NCBI RefSeq assembly: GCF_003265705.1
Contig: NW_020312817.1
Span: 27,767,445 to 27,831,444, forward strand
Reading direction: 5' to 3'
DNA from: Callorhinus ursinus
Taxonomy: Eukaryota > Chordata > Mammalia > Carnivora > Otariidae
Length of the DNA: 64,000 nt
Shown: piece by piece, positions 1 through 12,936 of the stretch
Position numbering within the stretch: position 1 is the stretch's first letter
Layout of the letters: every line of letters starts with the position of its first letter
The notes under the pieces: model-generated
What the model saw: only the letters and a program-made list of their open reading frames with translations
Told to the model about the DNA's origin: nothing
Databases searched by the model: none
Position numbers and translations under genes: made by a program

Positions 1-1483
1 CCCCTCACTTTCAATCTGGGGATGACTTTGGGTCTAAAATGAGTCACTTGCAGACAGCATATTGATGGGTCTTGTTTTTTAATCCAATCTGATAGCCTGT
101 GTCTTTTGATTGGGGCATTGAGCCCATTTACATTCAGGGTAACTATTGAAAGGTATGAATTTAGTGCCATTGTATTGCCTGTAAGGTGACTGTTACTGTA
201 TATTGTCTGTGCTCCTTTCTGATCTATGCTGCTTTTAGCCTCTCTTTTTGCTTAGAGGACCTCTTTCAATATTTCTTGTAGGGCTGGTTTTATGTTTGCA
301 AATTCCTTTAGTTTTTGTTTGTCCTGGAAGCTTTTTATCTCTCCTTCTATTTTCAATAATAGCCTAGCTGGATATAGTATTCTTGGCTGCATATTTTTCT
401 CGTTCAGTGCTCTGAAGATATCATGCCAGTCCTTTCTGGCCTGCCAGGTCTCTGTGGATAGGTCTGTTGCCAATCTAATGTTTCTACCATTGCAGGTTAC
501 ATATCTCTTGTCCCGAGCTGCTTTCAGGATTTTCTCTTTGTCTCTGAGACTCGTAAGTTTTACTATTAGATGTCGGGGTGTTGACCTATTTTTATTGATT
601 TTGAGAGGGGTTCTCTGTGCCCCCTAGATTTTGATGCCTGTTTCCTTCCCCACATTAGGGAAGTTCTCTGCTATTATTTGCTCCAATATACCTTCTGCCC
701 CTCTCTCTCTTTCTTCTTCTGGGATCCCAATTATTCTAATGTTTCATCTTATCGTATCGCTTATCTCTCGAATTCTGCCCTCGTGATCCTGTAGTTGTTT
801 ATCTCTCTTTTTCTCAGCCTTTTTATTTTCCATCATTTGGTCTTCTATATCGCTGATTCTTTCTTCTGCCTCATTTATCCTAGCAGTTAGTGCCCCATTT
901 TTTATTGCACCTCATTAATAGCCTTTTTGATTTCGACTTGGTTAGATTTTAGTTATTTTATTTCTCCAGAAAGGGGGTGTCTAATAACTTCCATGCTTTT
1001 TTCAAGCCCAGCTAGTATCTTTAAAGTCATGATTCTGAACTCTAGGTCTGACATCATACTAATGTCCGTATTGAGTAGGTCCCTGGCAGACAGTACTACC
1101 TCTTGTTCTGTTTGCAGAGGTGATTTTTTTCATCTTGTCATTTTGTCCAGAGGACAAATGAATGTCCAGAGGAGAACAGATGAATGAGAGAACAGAATGC
1201 CAACAGGTTAACAACGTCTCCAGCCAATATACTCTATACAAATCAGAAAAGACCTTGTCCTGAAGGGTTTGCTGCCATATCTTCCTATTTTGTTTCAACT
1301 ATGCTCAGTGGCAACTGGTCAGCACTTTACAGTCACCAGGGCCGAGAAAGCGCCCAGGACCCACCTCGCCTTCGGATCGCTCTCTCAAAGGGGGCGCGAC
1401 CACTTAGAGACCTGCAAACAGAGCCCAACGTGCGGTTCTACAACCTTCCCGCCCCCGCTGCGCTTCTGCCTAAAATCTTTTAA
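1..1483 (-). mobile_element. LINE-1, 5' half, cut by the window edge
   Basis: On the minus strand, 1-250 matches the ORF2 start of the better preserved L1 at 46.8-47.1 kb. About 250-1140 matches its ORF1 (coiled-coil and RNA-binding region; MATDLSTETWQARKDWHDIF reads from 473). About 1140-1483 is a CpG-rich 5' UTR different from that of the other copy, so another subfamily. The frames carry stops, so it is dead. It continues beyond base 1. Confidence 0.85.
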
Positions 1484-1941
1484 ATTAAGCAAACATAGTA
1501 CTGGCACCAAACTCAGTAAGAATTGCCCCAAATAGGAAAACTAGAATAATCTCACCTGAAGGTTCATACTAGAGTTTTAGGGATGGTTCAATATTCATTT
1601 ATCTCTGAATATGTGATTATGTTAATAAATCTAAAGAGTGAAAATATATGATCATCTTAATAAAATACTAAATAAACATTTGAAAAATTCAACACACTTT
1701 GATGTAAATAGTATTAAAAATAAAAATAGATGCAAATTTCTGAATGTGATTAAAATTTACCTATCTCAACCCCAAAACCAGCATGATTCCTAGTGAAGAA
1801 GCACTGCAAGCACTTATGCTAAAGTCTTATCTAAGATAAGAAGAAGGCCTATCCTCACTATTATCTAACATTGCTTTCAGAGGTATTAGGTAATACAAAT
1901 AGATAAAAAGATAGGAGTATCAAATTTTTTTGGTAAACTTG

Positions 1942-2146
1942 TTTTTTTCTTTCTTTTTAGAGGTTTTACTTATTTATTTGACAGAGAAAGAGAGCAAAAG
2001 CACAAGCAGGTGGAAGGACAGAGGGCTAGGGAGAAGCAGGCTTCCCGCTGAACAGGGAGCTGGACATGGGACTTGATCCCAGGACCCTGGGATCATGACC
2101 TGAGCTGAAGGCAGCCACTTAACCCACTGAGCCACCCAGGCGCCCC
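1942..2146 (-). mobile_element. SINEC (type A)
   Basis: Reverse-oriented copy running from the T-rich tail (ttatttatttgacagagaaa) to the head complement gccacccaggcgcccc. The body is type A. Confidence 0.93.
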
Positions 2147-2381
2147 AGGGATATGAATATTTAAAGGTAGGAAAATTATTACTATGATACGACTCTATTT
2201 TTAGAAACCCAAGAGAATCAACTGAAAACTTACTACAACAAAAAGAAAAATCAGTTAAATAGTTGGGTTTTAAAGACAAATAGTTTTCATAAATACAGCA
2301 ATATGAAGATAAAATAAAGGACCTCATTGATGAGTGACAGAATTTAAGATATCAAGGAATAAACTTAATAAGAAACAAGCA

Positions 2382-2599
2382 GGGGCATTTGGGTGGCTCA
2401 GTTGATTAAGCATCTGACTGTTGATTTTGGCTCAGGTCATGATCTCAGGGTCCCGGGATTGAGCCCCATGTCAGGCTCTGCACTCAGTGTGCAGTCTGCT
2501 TGAGATCTTGAGATTCTCTTTTTCCCTCTCCCTCTGCCCCTACCGGCTTGTGCACTCTCTCTCTCTAAATAAGTAAAATCATTAATAGTAATAAAAAAA
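2382..2599 (+). mobile_element. Diverged SINEC with duplication agaaacaagca
   Basis: Head ggggcatttgggtggctcag and an irregular tail. The target-site duplication agaaacaagca (2371-2381) recurs after 2598. An older, more divergent subfamily (ttgattttggctcaggtcat). Confidence 0.9.
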
Positions 2600-3604
2600 G
2601 AAACAAGCAAATTCAACTTTAAAATGGTTTTCCGAGACACGAGATTGAAATGAATGGAAAGGCACTAAATTTTTGGATAAGAAGAAAACATCATGATGAT
2701 TTCAGTTTTCTTCAAGTGAACCTTTGAATTTCTTACTGCAATCTGTAGAAAACTCTAAGAGGAAATTTTTTTTTTTTGCACCAGCAAATCGATTTTGAAG
2801 TTCATGGGAGGAAATAACAAACATGAATAGTTAGGCAATATCTGAAAAAGACTAATGAGTGAGTACTAATTAGCTCCATCAGATACTGAAACATAAAGTA
2901 AAACAATATTTTAAGGGTATGAATTGATAGATAAAGAATAGCAAGTCCAGAAATAGAAGAAGAAATATGATAATTGAGTATATGATAAAGTAGGCATCTC
3001 ATATCATTTTGGAAAATATTCAGTAAAATAATTTGGGACAACTGGGTAAGAAGGTTAAAATACATTTAGATTTATATCTCAAAACTTACACCATGATGAT
3101 TTCCAAATGAATGAAAAATTTAAATGGAATAAGATCAAACCATATTATAAGCTATAGGATAAATATTTTAAATTATGATTTAGATAGGGAAAGCCTTTCT
3201 AAGTATGACACAGTACACAGAGCTACAAATACATGAAGACAAATTCAAGTTCCAGGTTTCAAATAAAATGGGCAAAGGAACTGAACAAATAATTCATGCC
3301 GAAAGAAATCCAGAGCACACAACATGTTACCCTCCTCACTAAAAAGAAATATAACTTAAAACTACACTGTAGTAACAGTTTCACTTCTCAGACTCAAAAA
3401 ATTTAAATACTTTCTTGGCATGCGTGTTGGGAAGTAGACATTCAATTCACACATCACTGTTGGAAATGTAAATTTGTGGAACCTTGATGAAGACCGTTTT
3501 GGCAACATCTGTCAAAATTCGACGCATATTTTCTTTTTGACCTAGTAATTCTGTGTCTGGGAATGTATCCTAAAGATGATGATGATGATAGTAACAATAG
3601 CAGT

Positions 3605-3840
3605 CGTAGCAGAAGCTAAAATAGCATTTACACTATGCTGGGCATCGTTCTAAGTAGTTTCTGTATACGGCCATTCACCGAATCTCTGCAGTAACCTGAG
3701 TTCTTATCACTGAGAAACTTGAGGCACAGAAAACTCAACAGGCCCAAGGACACACAGTAAGTGATGAAGCTAGGCTTCAAACCCCGGTGGTACGTGTCCA
3801 GAGCAGGCTCTTGCTTGTGACCTCTCAAGATATACTTGGA
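3605..3840 (+). repeat. MIR
   Basis: Typical MIR order: tgctgggcatcgttctaag, aacctgagttcttatcactgagaaactgaggcacag-like core, then cacacagtaagtgatgaagc and gaacccaggctc-like end. An ancient mammal-wide SINE. Confidence 0.8.
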
Positions 3841-4013
3841 CATAAGAGAAGTAAAAAATGAGGAGGGTACCATATTGCATGCCATCATTTGTGTACAAGT
3901 GGAGGGAAAAAAACGAATATACTCTCTTATATGTTTAAAATATCTCGAAAAGAGGACACATACACACCCCTAACAAATTAGATGTCTGTCAGGGGGAGAA
4001 GGGGGTAAGGGAG

Positions 4014-4126
4014 GTCCCCATTGAGAGAGAGGATTCTGAAGCAGGTATGCCTTAGGAGACATGAGAGCCAATGCTAAGGCTGTGGGTGAGTGCTGGAAAC
4101 TACGCAAAATTGGGAGGAAACCTATC
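4014..4126 (+). repeat. Unnamed repeat, copy 1
   Basis: Shares ttgagagagaggattctgaa, gcaggtatg, ccttaggagacat, gagcca and gctaaggctgtg in the same order with 6453-6573. The family was not recognised. Confidence 0.8.
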
Positions 4127-4521
4127 TGTGTGGCAAAGGGACAAAATTGAGGAGACTTCACTGAATAAATTCTATCTACATTTTGAATTTTGAGCCATGT
4201 ATTACCTACTCAAAATTAATAAGAAACAATTTTTTAAAAATTCCAAATTTAAAAAAAATTCCAGTACCACACACCATCACTCTTGCTTTTTCAATAGCTA
4301 AAACGACTTCTGAAGGAGTGTTCTATACACTCCAATGACAGTAGAGATTATATTCTCAAGAGGAGGCTTGTCTAGTGTACAATATACAGACAGCTATTTC
4401 TGGTCTAGGACAGTGCATTATTAATGAAGTGGTCCTCATACATACATGAAGACATTTACCAGTTAGTGGTCCTTAAGCTTTTCTGCTCACCTGCATATTT
4501 TTAAGTTTATATACAAAGTGG

Positions 4522-4719
4522 TTTTTTTTTTAAAGATTTTATTTATTTATTTGATAGAGAGAGAGATAGCAAGAGCAAGAATGCAAGCGGGGGAGTGGGA
4601 GAGGGAGAAGCAGGCTTCCTGCCGAGCAGGGAGCCTGATGTGGGACTCGATCCCAGGATCCTGGGATCATGACCTGAGCTGAAGTCAGATGCTTAACGAC
4701 TGAGCCACCCAGGCACCCA
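4522..4719 (-). mobile_element. SINEC (type A), duplication tatatacaaagtg
   Basis: Flanked by perfect 13-bp duplications at 4508-4520 and 4721-4733; T-rich tail at the left end. Confidence 0.95.
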
Positions 4720-5563
4720 ATATATACAAAGTGTTTTATCATAAATTTAAATGTTCATTGTTTGCTGTAAAATGAAATGAGCATTGACTGTGATAGGAAT
4801 AAAGATCTCATGACATGATTTGATAAAATAGGTTCTAACTATCTTACTGGATAAAGACCCCTGAATCTCAAAGAAATCATTTAACATTTTTTCTCTAAGT
4901 TTTATCCAATGTATCTTAATAGATTTGGTTTTTATGAAATAGTCCAGTTATATTTAATAGAATCCATATAACTAAACCAATACTCTTTTGGTTGCTCTGA
5001 ATTCAGAATATCCCTAGGCAGGCCAATTTGATCCTTAAGGGAAATAATTATAAAGGGATTTAAAGGGCTAGAATGCTTTAAATAGATGTTAAAGGAAGCT
5101 TCCTTGAACCACTATTTTTTACGGTCTCTCTGTTTGGTATCCAGAGGGTTTTACACCTGGCACAATTCCCAAGAGGAAGATGTCAGAGATGTATTATGGA
5201 CTTTTTGTTTGTTTGCTAGTCTGTTTTTTGGCAAAGTAGAATAAGTTATTTTCTCAGCTAGTTTTGGGGAAGAGTATTTGTGGAAGATGAGGACTGGGAA
5301 TTTATTCCCTTGCTTAGAGCAATCCATTCAAGCAGCATATCCCTTGCAATGACTGCATATTCTTGCTAATTCCATTTTGGAAAACCCTATACCATATCAG
5401 AGGCATCATCCTACCTTCTTATTTTACCTTGTTTTTTATTTTTTTAAAAAGTGCCCAACTAGAGAGAATATTTGACAGAGATTTAATAGGAATGAGTCTC
5501 CTAATCTTCACCTCATTCCTTTGTTGTCCTTGATGATGCTGTTCCACACACAAAGCTGCTCTG

Positions 5564-5600
<37 letters not shown>
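5564..5600. repeat. (AC)n microsatellite
   Basis: About 18 uninterrupted CA units ending in cccc; a probable length polymorphism. Confidence 0.97.
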
Positions 5601-5601
<1 letters not shown>

Positions 5602-5864
5602 CAAATGCACAAGAAAAGATTCTCTTATTAGACAAAAACTAGAATTAAGAAGCAAAAGGATGCATAGAAGATTGTCCCTCATAGATTCTGTATATATGTG
5701 GGATATCAAGATATTTTAGGCTGTTTTGAAGTTGTAATAAGGAGAACTGAATGATATGAACTTCTTTGCAACATTTATTCCAAACTTGAACCAGGAAGGG
5801 AAGAGAGAGATTCTCCCTAAGGTTCTGTTTAACATGTTCCTGAGTAGTAATTACCTCTGTAGTG

Positions 5865-6060
5865 ATAGTAGCTAAACACTGAGTGCAGATTATGTACCAT
5901 ACACCATGGAGGGCAATTCATATAGATTGTCACTTAATCTGCATAGCTATTCTATGAAGGTGGGAATTACTATCTTCATCGTACAGATTCGTAGATAAAG
6001 GCTAGTGTGCTAGCAGATCTGAATGCAGATCACCTGTCTCCTGGTGCTCTAAGTGAATTG
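5865..6060 (+). repeat. MIR
   Basis: Contains gtcacttaatctgcatagct and a ggtgggaattactatcttca core typical of MIR. Confidence 0.7.
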
Positions 6061-6452
6061 TTAGCAAGTATTTGTTGTATCCACACATTGCTTTTTAATT
6101 TTAATATGGGTACACATTTCATTGCCCTAGTTTGTTACAGAGAAGTGCTCAGGGGGAAGCATGCTTTCTATTACTTTTGTTTTTCTATGGCAAGCACTTA
6201 AATAACAGGGTAAGAAGGTAACTGTTCACAGCACTACAAGATTTAAAACTACTATATCTCATCATCATTGTAGATGGGATTACAAAATAGCCCTCCCTCA
6301 ACTCTTTAGGTTGGGATTTACTTTCTACTTGTTTCATTAGAATTTTTTTCACTAATTTCTGTTAATTGAAGATTAGTTAGAATGAAACAAATCTCTCTAT
6401 AGTTTCACATTAATGAAGTTGACTTGTGCTTGGTCTTCTGTACCCCACAACT

Positions 6453-6573
6453 GGTCTCCATTGAGAGAGAGGATTCTGAAGCAGGTATGGCATGTGCCTT
6501 AGGAGACATTAGAGCCAGTGCTGACTAAGGCTGTGGTGAGTGCTGGGAACTATGCAAAACTAAGGAAACCTTT
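6453..6573 (+). repeat. Unnamed repeat, copy 2
   Basis: Same orientation as 4014-4126, with small insertions (gcatgtg-like and gact) relative to it. No coding frame. Confidence 0.8.
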
Positions 6574-6821
6574 CTTTTCTGAGGAATTATTTGTACTTTT
6601 CATACCTCTCCCCAAGAAAACCTGATTTATCTAAACCATCTTGTAAATGCCTCATAAAAAAATGGCATTAAGATACAGTCAATGATAGATAGGTTTGCTT
6701 TGAATTCCTAGAGAATTGGGCAGTTGACCGTCTTGGGTTCTTGTAGATAATCACTTACATTTTCTTGAAAATTTCCTTGGCTTTTTGTAACCTCTCAGAA
6801 TACACTTCATCCCATTAAGTT

Positions 6822-8972
6822 GTTTTTTTTTTTATTTTATTCTGTTAGTCACCATACATCACATCATTAGTTTTTGATGTAGTGTTCCATGATTCATTAT
6901 TTGCGTGTAACACCCAGTGCTCCATGCAATACATGCCCTCCTTAATACCCATCACCGGGCTAGCCCATCCCCCCAACCCCTCCCCTCTAAAACCCTCAGT
7001 TTGTTTCTCAGAGTCCATAGTCTCTCATGGTTCATTTCCCCTCCGATTCCAACCCCCCCTCCATTTTTCCCTTCCTACTATCTTATTTTTTTTTAAACAT
7101 ATAACGCATTACTTGTTTCAGAGGTACGGGTCTATGATTCATCAGTCTTACACAATTCACAGTGCTCACCATAGCACATACCCTCCCCAATGTACATCAC
7201 CCAGCCACCCCAACCCTCGCACCCCCCTCCACTCCAGCAAACCTCAGCTTGTTTCCTGAGATTAAGAGTCTCTTATGGTTTATCTCCCTCTCTGGTTTCA
7301 TCTTCATTTTTTCCCTCCCTTCCCCTATGGTCCTCTGTCTTGTTTCTCAAATTCCTCGTATCAGTGAGATCATATGATACTTGTCTTTCTCTGATTGACT
7401 TATTTCACTTAGCATAATACCCTCTAGTTCCAACCATGTTGTTGCAAATGGCAAGATTTCTTTTTTTTGACGGCTGCATAATATTCCATTGTGTATATAT
7501 ATACCGCATCTTCTTTACCCATTCATCTGTCGATGGACATCTTGGCTCTTTCCATAGTTTGACTATTGTGGACATTGCTGCTATAAACATCAGGGTACAC
7601 ATACCCCTTCGGATCCCTACATTTGTATCTTTGGGATAAATACCCAGTAGTGCAATTGCTAGGTCATAGGGTAGCTCTATTTTCAACTTTTTGAGGAACT
7701 TCCATACTGTTTTCCAGAGTGGCTGCACCAGCTTGCATTCCCACCAATAGTGTAGGAGGGTTTCCCTTTCTCTGCATCCCCGCCAACATCTATCGTTTCC
7801 TGACTTGTTAATTTTAGCCATTCTGACTGGTGTGAGGTGGTATCTCACTGAGGTTTTGATTTGTATTTCCCTGATGCCGAGTGATGTTGAGCACTTATTC
7901 ATGTGTCTGTTGGCCATTTAGACATCTTCTTTGCAGAAATGTCTGTTTATGTCTTCTGCCCACTTCTTGATTCGATTATTTGTTCTTTGGGTGTTGAGTT
8001 TGATAAGTTCTTTATAGATTTTGGATACTAGCCCTTTATCTGATAGGTCATTTGCAAATATCTTCTCCTATTCTGTCAGTTGTCTTTTGGTTTCGTTGAC
8101 TATTTTCTTAGCTGTGCAAAAGCTTTTTATCTTGATGAAGTCCCAATAGCTCCTTTTTCCCCTTGCTTCCCTTGCCTTTGGGGATGTTTCTAGGAAGAAG
8201 TTGCTGCGCTGAAGTCGAAGAGGTTGCTGCCTGTGTTCTCCTCTAGGGTTTTGATGGATTCCTGTCTCACATTTAGGTCTTTCATCCATTTTGAGTCTAT
8301 TTTTGTGTGTGGTGTAAGGAAATGGTTCAGTTTCATTCTTTTGCATGTGGCTGTCCAATTTTCCCGACACCATTTGTTGAAGAGACTGTCTTTTTTCCAT
8401 TGGACATCCTTTCCTGCTTTGTCAAAGATCAGTTGACCATAGAGTTGAGGGTCCATTTCTGGGCTCTCTATTCTGTTCCATTGATCTATGTGTCTGTTTT
8501 TGTGCCAGTATCATACTGTCTTGATGATGACAGCTTTGTAATCGAGCTTGAAGCCCGGAATTGTGATGCCACCAGCTTTGCTTTTCTTTTTCAGCATTCC
8601 TCTGGCTATTCGGGGTCTTTTCTGGTTCCATACAAATTTTAGGATTATTTGTTCCATTTCTTTGAAAAAAGTAGATGGTATTTTGATAGGGATTGCATTA
8701 AATGTGTAGATTGCTCTAGGTAGCATAGACATTTTTGCAATATTTGTTCTTCTAATCCAGAGCATGGAACATTTTTCCATTTCTTTGTGTCTTCCTCAAT
8801 TTCTTTCATGAGTATCCTATAATTTTTCTGAGTACAAATCCTTTGCCTCTTTGGTTAGATTTATTCCTAGGTATCTAATGGTTTTGGGTGCAATTGTAAA
8901 TTGCAAATTAACCATCCTTAATTTCTCTTTCTTTTGTCTTGTCGTTGGTGTATAGAAATGCAACCGATTTCT
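6822..8972 (-). mobile_element. LINE-1, 5'-truncated, 3' half
   Basis: Poly(T) at the left marks the L1 3' end. 6835-7400 is the two-block carnivore 3' UTR (gatgtagtgttccatgattc and ataacgcattacttgtttca blocks). 7405-7917 encodes an intact stretch of the ORF2 C-terminus ([17 protein letters not shown]). 7918-8780 continues ORF2 with frame breaks. The match stops near 8972 inside ORF2, typical 5' truncation. Not functional. Confidence 0.93.
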
Positions 8973-10689
8973 AGATTTGATTTCAGCTCCTTGCTTACTA
9001 CCTACATGGATGTGGGCAGTCTATTCAACCATCCTGGGCTCCATTCTATGTGTGGAAACGGGTAACACAATGCTCTTGATGAAATGTAACAGACTACTGC
9101 CCTTACTACTAAACCTAGATTCCCATGATGCTCTTGTTTTCCTCTTCTGTGACCCTGCTCCATCACCCCTTAAGTGATTACCCAAAATCCTACCATTGGT
9201 CTGAGTCTCTTTCCCCCCTCTTGGGTGATTTAATACAGAATCATTATTCTAACTGAATATTCCAATGCAAAAATCACTGGATGCTGATCATTCCCAAATC
9301 TGTCTCCATTTTCCAAAGTTTTAGATTGAAATCATCCCCATCCCTATTATTGTATACATTAGTTTAAGCTCTAAGCTTCTGATTCCAGTTTTTGCTCCTT
9401 AAATTTATTCTCTCCTCTAGCCAATGATTTATATAGAATCCAAATCTGACCATGTTGCCTACTGTGGTATATACTGAGGTACACAAACCAGGTCCAAGTT
9501 ACTCAGGAAGATGCACAGTGCCCTCTATTAGTTGGCCTCTACTACCTTTCCAACTTCTGCCAGTTTCCATCTCATATGAGCAATACTTAACACTGCTATC
9601 CTAGGTCCCTGGCATAACTTCCATTTTTTATGATTTTATGCTGTAATTATGTTTCTGGGTCTGCCACTGCACATTTTCCAAGGCAAGACTTTCTAACTTA
9701 CCTTTGTGTTTTTTTTAAGGTTTTCCCTCAAATTCCTGGGGAACATGTTAAAAAAAATGTTTTATTCTAGTTCCACCCCAGGCTTCTTCATTTACATTTA
9801 GTGGGAAGTAAAGGATATATTGGGGAAGTTCTCATGCCAACAGCTATGTTTATGCAATGTCTTTACCAACATACTTTTACAGGGGACTAAAAGTACCCAA
9901 GGTAAGTGAGTTCAAATACTGACATGCATACCTCTTTCATCAATGGTTTGAATTGTGGGAATACATTAATGTATCCAAATGTGGAAATGGAGCACTGAAC
10001 AAAAAGAGCATTTCTAATATTATAATTATGTTAGTGAGGAATGAGAGAAACAAGAATAGGGAAAAAAAAAAGACATTTTATATATAACATTAGGTAACCC
10101 TGTGATGTATTTTTTAAGTAAACCCAATGGCCCTATTAAAATAAAATGAATCAAATACCAAAGTACTTAAGAGAGTTAAATGATATGCATACATTCGAAA
10201 CCTATATTCAAATGGATATAATATAGGTAAGTAATACTTTACATTTAATATTTTACCTACCAGAATGTAGGTAGGGCACTACCTAAAATATCTAAGTATA
10301 AGAATATAAGTGATTTGGGCAGTGGGAAAAACAGGTTAAGTATACATAGAAATGATTTCAAATGCTTTCCCTTAACAAGAATTTATTTAACTCTTCTATG
10401 TCCAGCATAGTTGGACACTAGCTCAGTTTGGGTCTAGAGCAAGAAATGAAAATGATAGTGGCATATCTTTGATAATTTTCATAGAGAATGTTGACTTCCT
10501 GGTGTAGGGAAGAAGCATAGCACTAACAAAAGGTACTGTCTTTCTCAATCTAAGTAATAGCATTTTAAGATTTCATATATCAAAAATTCCCTCCTAAAAA
10601 TTTTGTTCTCTTGTTTCTCCAAGAAATTCCCATATTCCCAGTAAGTTCTTACTACAAGTTAAGAATGTGTGTAAAATCAACAGACACGC
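8973..10689. other. Unique DNA downstream of FAM98A
   Basis: AT-rich, with no young insertion. No exon-like feature, RNA gene or long frame was recognised. Confidence 0.65.
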
Positions 10690-10709
10690 TCTACACAAAA
10701 TCTAAGAAC

Positions 10710-10715
10710 TTTATT
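10710..10715 (-). terminator. Distal poly(A) signal of FAM98A
   Basis: AATAAA on the minus strand followed by gattttgtgtagagcgtgt, a GU-rich downstream element. It would give a long 3' UTR isoform of about 2.2 kb if used. Confidence 0.55.
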
Positions 10716-11831
10716 TTGATATAATAACAAACTAACTGGTGGTTTGAAATCCTATCCGAGAACTTAATTTGTGTCAAAACAGGAGAAACTAAAAGACAAT
10801 TCTTTTTTGGGTTTATAATGGGGGGAAAAAATTCTAGTTTGAAGCAGAAAATGAAGATGCAAATTTTAGAGCCATCATGGAGAAATGTATAATTTGTTGC
10901 TTATATGCTCAAATTTGAAAAGCAATCTATTAACCATAAAAATAAATCAATTATATTTGTCAAAAGAATGAAACATATTCATTAGATATACTGTGGAGTC
11001 TTTGGTTACAAAACAGATTAAAGCAAATGCTAAGGTAAATGTGAATACATTCTAAGATACGAAACCTTAACAATTTTATCTCTAATAGGAAACTCCTATT
11101 ACATACTAAACATATTTAACAGCATAAAGAGGCTAATACAACTTTCAAGACAAACCTTAAAATCTTTAATGATAAATAAAAGTATTTTAAATTGTCTTCA
11201 AGTTTAGAATGGTAAAGCCTTGCCAAAAAAATCTAATATACAGGTAAAATTAACAAAATAATCAAGGTAGGCTTTCAAAATGGTTTTTAGGTACCAAAAG
11301 AATGTGCTTATCTCAATAGCAAATAGATTATTGCTATTCTGTGGTAAGACATGAGTTGATTCTTTAAAAGGCCCAAATTAGTAGGAAAAGGAAATACTAT
11401 TTCTGTTTTTACAAACATATATTTTCATTTCACTTCCTTTGAAATGTCCCTCATTCTTAGGAAGAATGGAGAAACAACAACAAAAAAAACCCACAAACCA
11501 AAAAAGCCCTGAAAGATTAGGGCCATTAATTTATCTTTGCCTAATACATTGTGTAACAACAGCTACACCCAGTGGCCAGAAATGAGTAGTGAAGTTTTGT
11601 AGCTATAGTGTTAGAGAAAAAGGTCAATTTGGAAATAGGGTTTTTTTCAATTTAATAATGGTTTTAGGGTAAGGGTTATCTTTCATCACAAATTATGTTT
11701 TAAAGAAACACTCAAGAATTTTTGGGGGAACAGATGCCTTAGCTCATAAGCTTGAAACAAGTATCCACATTAATTCAGTTTTTAAAAGTAGCTAAAATAA
11801 AACTCAAACCAGAGAGAGAACATACAGATAC

Positions 11832-11837
11832 TTTATT
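11832..11837 (-). terminator. Proximal poly(A) signal of FAM98A
   Basis: AATAAA on the minus strand about 1.1 kb after the stop codon, with a U/GU-rich element (tgtatgttctctctctgg) starting about 10 nt downstream. The cleavage site would be near 11.82 kb. Confidence 0.65.
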
Positions 11838-12936
11838 GCTCACCTTTCACACAAAGCACACCTCCAGCCATTTTCTTTCACAGCTTGACAATGTTTACGT
11901 ATACAAAAACCCAGCAAGAAGCTTCATGTTGATTTCAGTAAAGGAGAATGTAAAACATCAACTCAGCCAGGCTTTTGTTTTCTGCAGCAATAATAAAGGG
12001 CCTCCTGCACTAAGCAAAAAATCTGTTCTCTTACTTGGTAGTGCATTTCTTCCATTACAAAAAAAGTCTCCTGCCCAAAGCAAACTAACTTGTATTTGCT
12101 GAGCCAGTGGTATTAACTCATGCATAAAACAAATTTCAGTTTGCTGTTTCTTCTAACAGATTTCAAGTAAAAATAAGGTTTAAGGAGGAACTTGTTTTGA
12201 ATGGATGCAGGTCAGTCTGAATTGCTATACTATATAAATGCCTACATGTAGTATAGGTTCACAACTTAGTTTGCTTTTATAATCTTTACGGATTTTGGCC
12301 GTGTTCAAGGTTTTCAGAGTTGAGCATATGGTACAGTATTCCATCAAAAGGATAAGGCTACTGAATGTGCTATCTGTGGAAGAGCTCATTTAATAGGAAC
12401 TGACCTAAAATGTGGCATAATCTCTCTGAATAAGAAGCCAATCAGGGCAGAACTGTGCTTGGAAAACAGGCATTAGAATACTTTAAGGAAAACACACACA
12501 AATGGACTGTTAATATGAGGAAGATTTCCTAGTTGAAAATCTAAAAAAATCTAGGAGAATCCTCATTTCCAAAACCGCTTTTTTGAAAACTACTTATTCA
12601 AGTAATTTCTTCCCAAAAAAGTATGCATGTTCTGACTGTGGAATTAGTCTACTGGTCAGTTAAAGGCAATTTTAATTACCTTTTAAAAAGTTCTTTATAT
12701 AAAGGAGAGATGTTGTACGTGTTTCTCAAACAAACTTTGTCATGTAAGTCCTTTAAAAAAAAAAAAACAAACCACAAACCCAACAGAATTGAATGAAGAC
12801 CTACAAATACTTTTGCCAAGCAGGAATCTGCCTGCCACCTGTGGTCTCACATTAATTCAATATTGATGCTGGACTCAGGATTCTGAAACTAAGTTTCTAT
12901 TACTTGAGCTCTAGCAAAGTGTAAGGTTCTGTAGCC

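Larger units (their letters stand above)
1484..3595 (+). mobile_element. Old LINE-1 (L1M type), plus strand, interrupted by SINEs
   Basis: A-rich plus-strand sequence with decayed L1 ORF2 texture (ataaaatactaaataaac; aaccccaaaaccagcatgat; cactgttggaaatgtaaat; gggaatgtatcctaaag). Two SINEs at 1942-2146 and 2382-2599 are inserted. All frames are broken. Exact ends are uncertain. Confidence 0.6.
4740..6820. other. Unique and ancient-repeat DNA, no gene seen
   Basis: AT-rich. Contains the CA microsatellite, a MIR-like segment at about 5865-6060 and copy 2 of the unnamed repeat. Short open frames lack family resemblance. Confidence 0.7.
10690..12936 (-). other. FAM98A: FAM98A 3' UTR (inferred extent)
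   Basis: SINE-free AT-rich stretch directly after the stop codon. On the minus strand a canonical AATAAA lies at 11837-11832, giving a 3' UTR of about 1.1 kb, and another at 10715-10710, giving about 2.2 kb. Both are followed by U/GU-rich sequence. Its extent is inferred from these signals and the lack of young insertions; the distal part could be flank. Confidence 0.65.

Noticed and set aside
1330..1460. CpG-rich patch near the left edge as a host promoter
   Set aside because: It is continuous with the L1 ORF1 and fits an L1 5' UTR.
5564..5600. Regular CA repeats and CT tracts as array-like structures
   Set aside because: Simple microsatellites; no spacer-repeat structure, so no CRISPR-like array.
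11752..12102. 116-codon plus-strand frame in the FAM98A 3' UTR
   Set aside because: Antisense to the UTR, no domain, ordinary codon content; probably chance.
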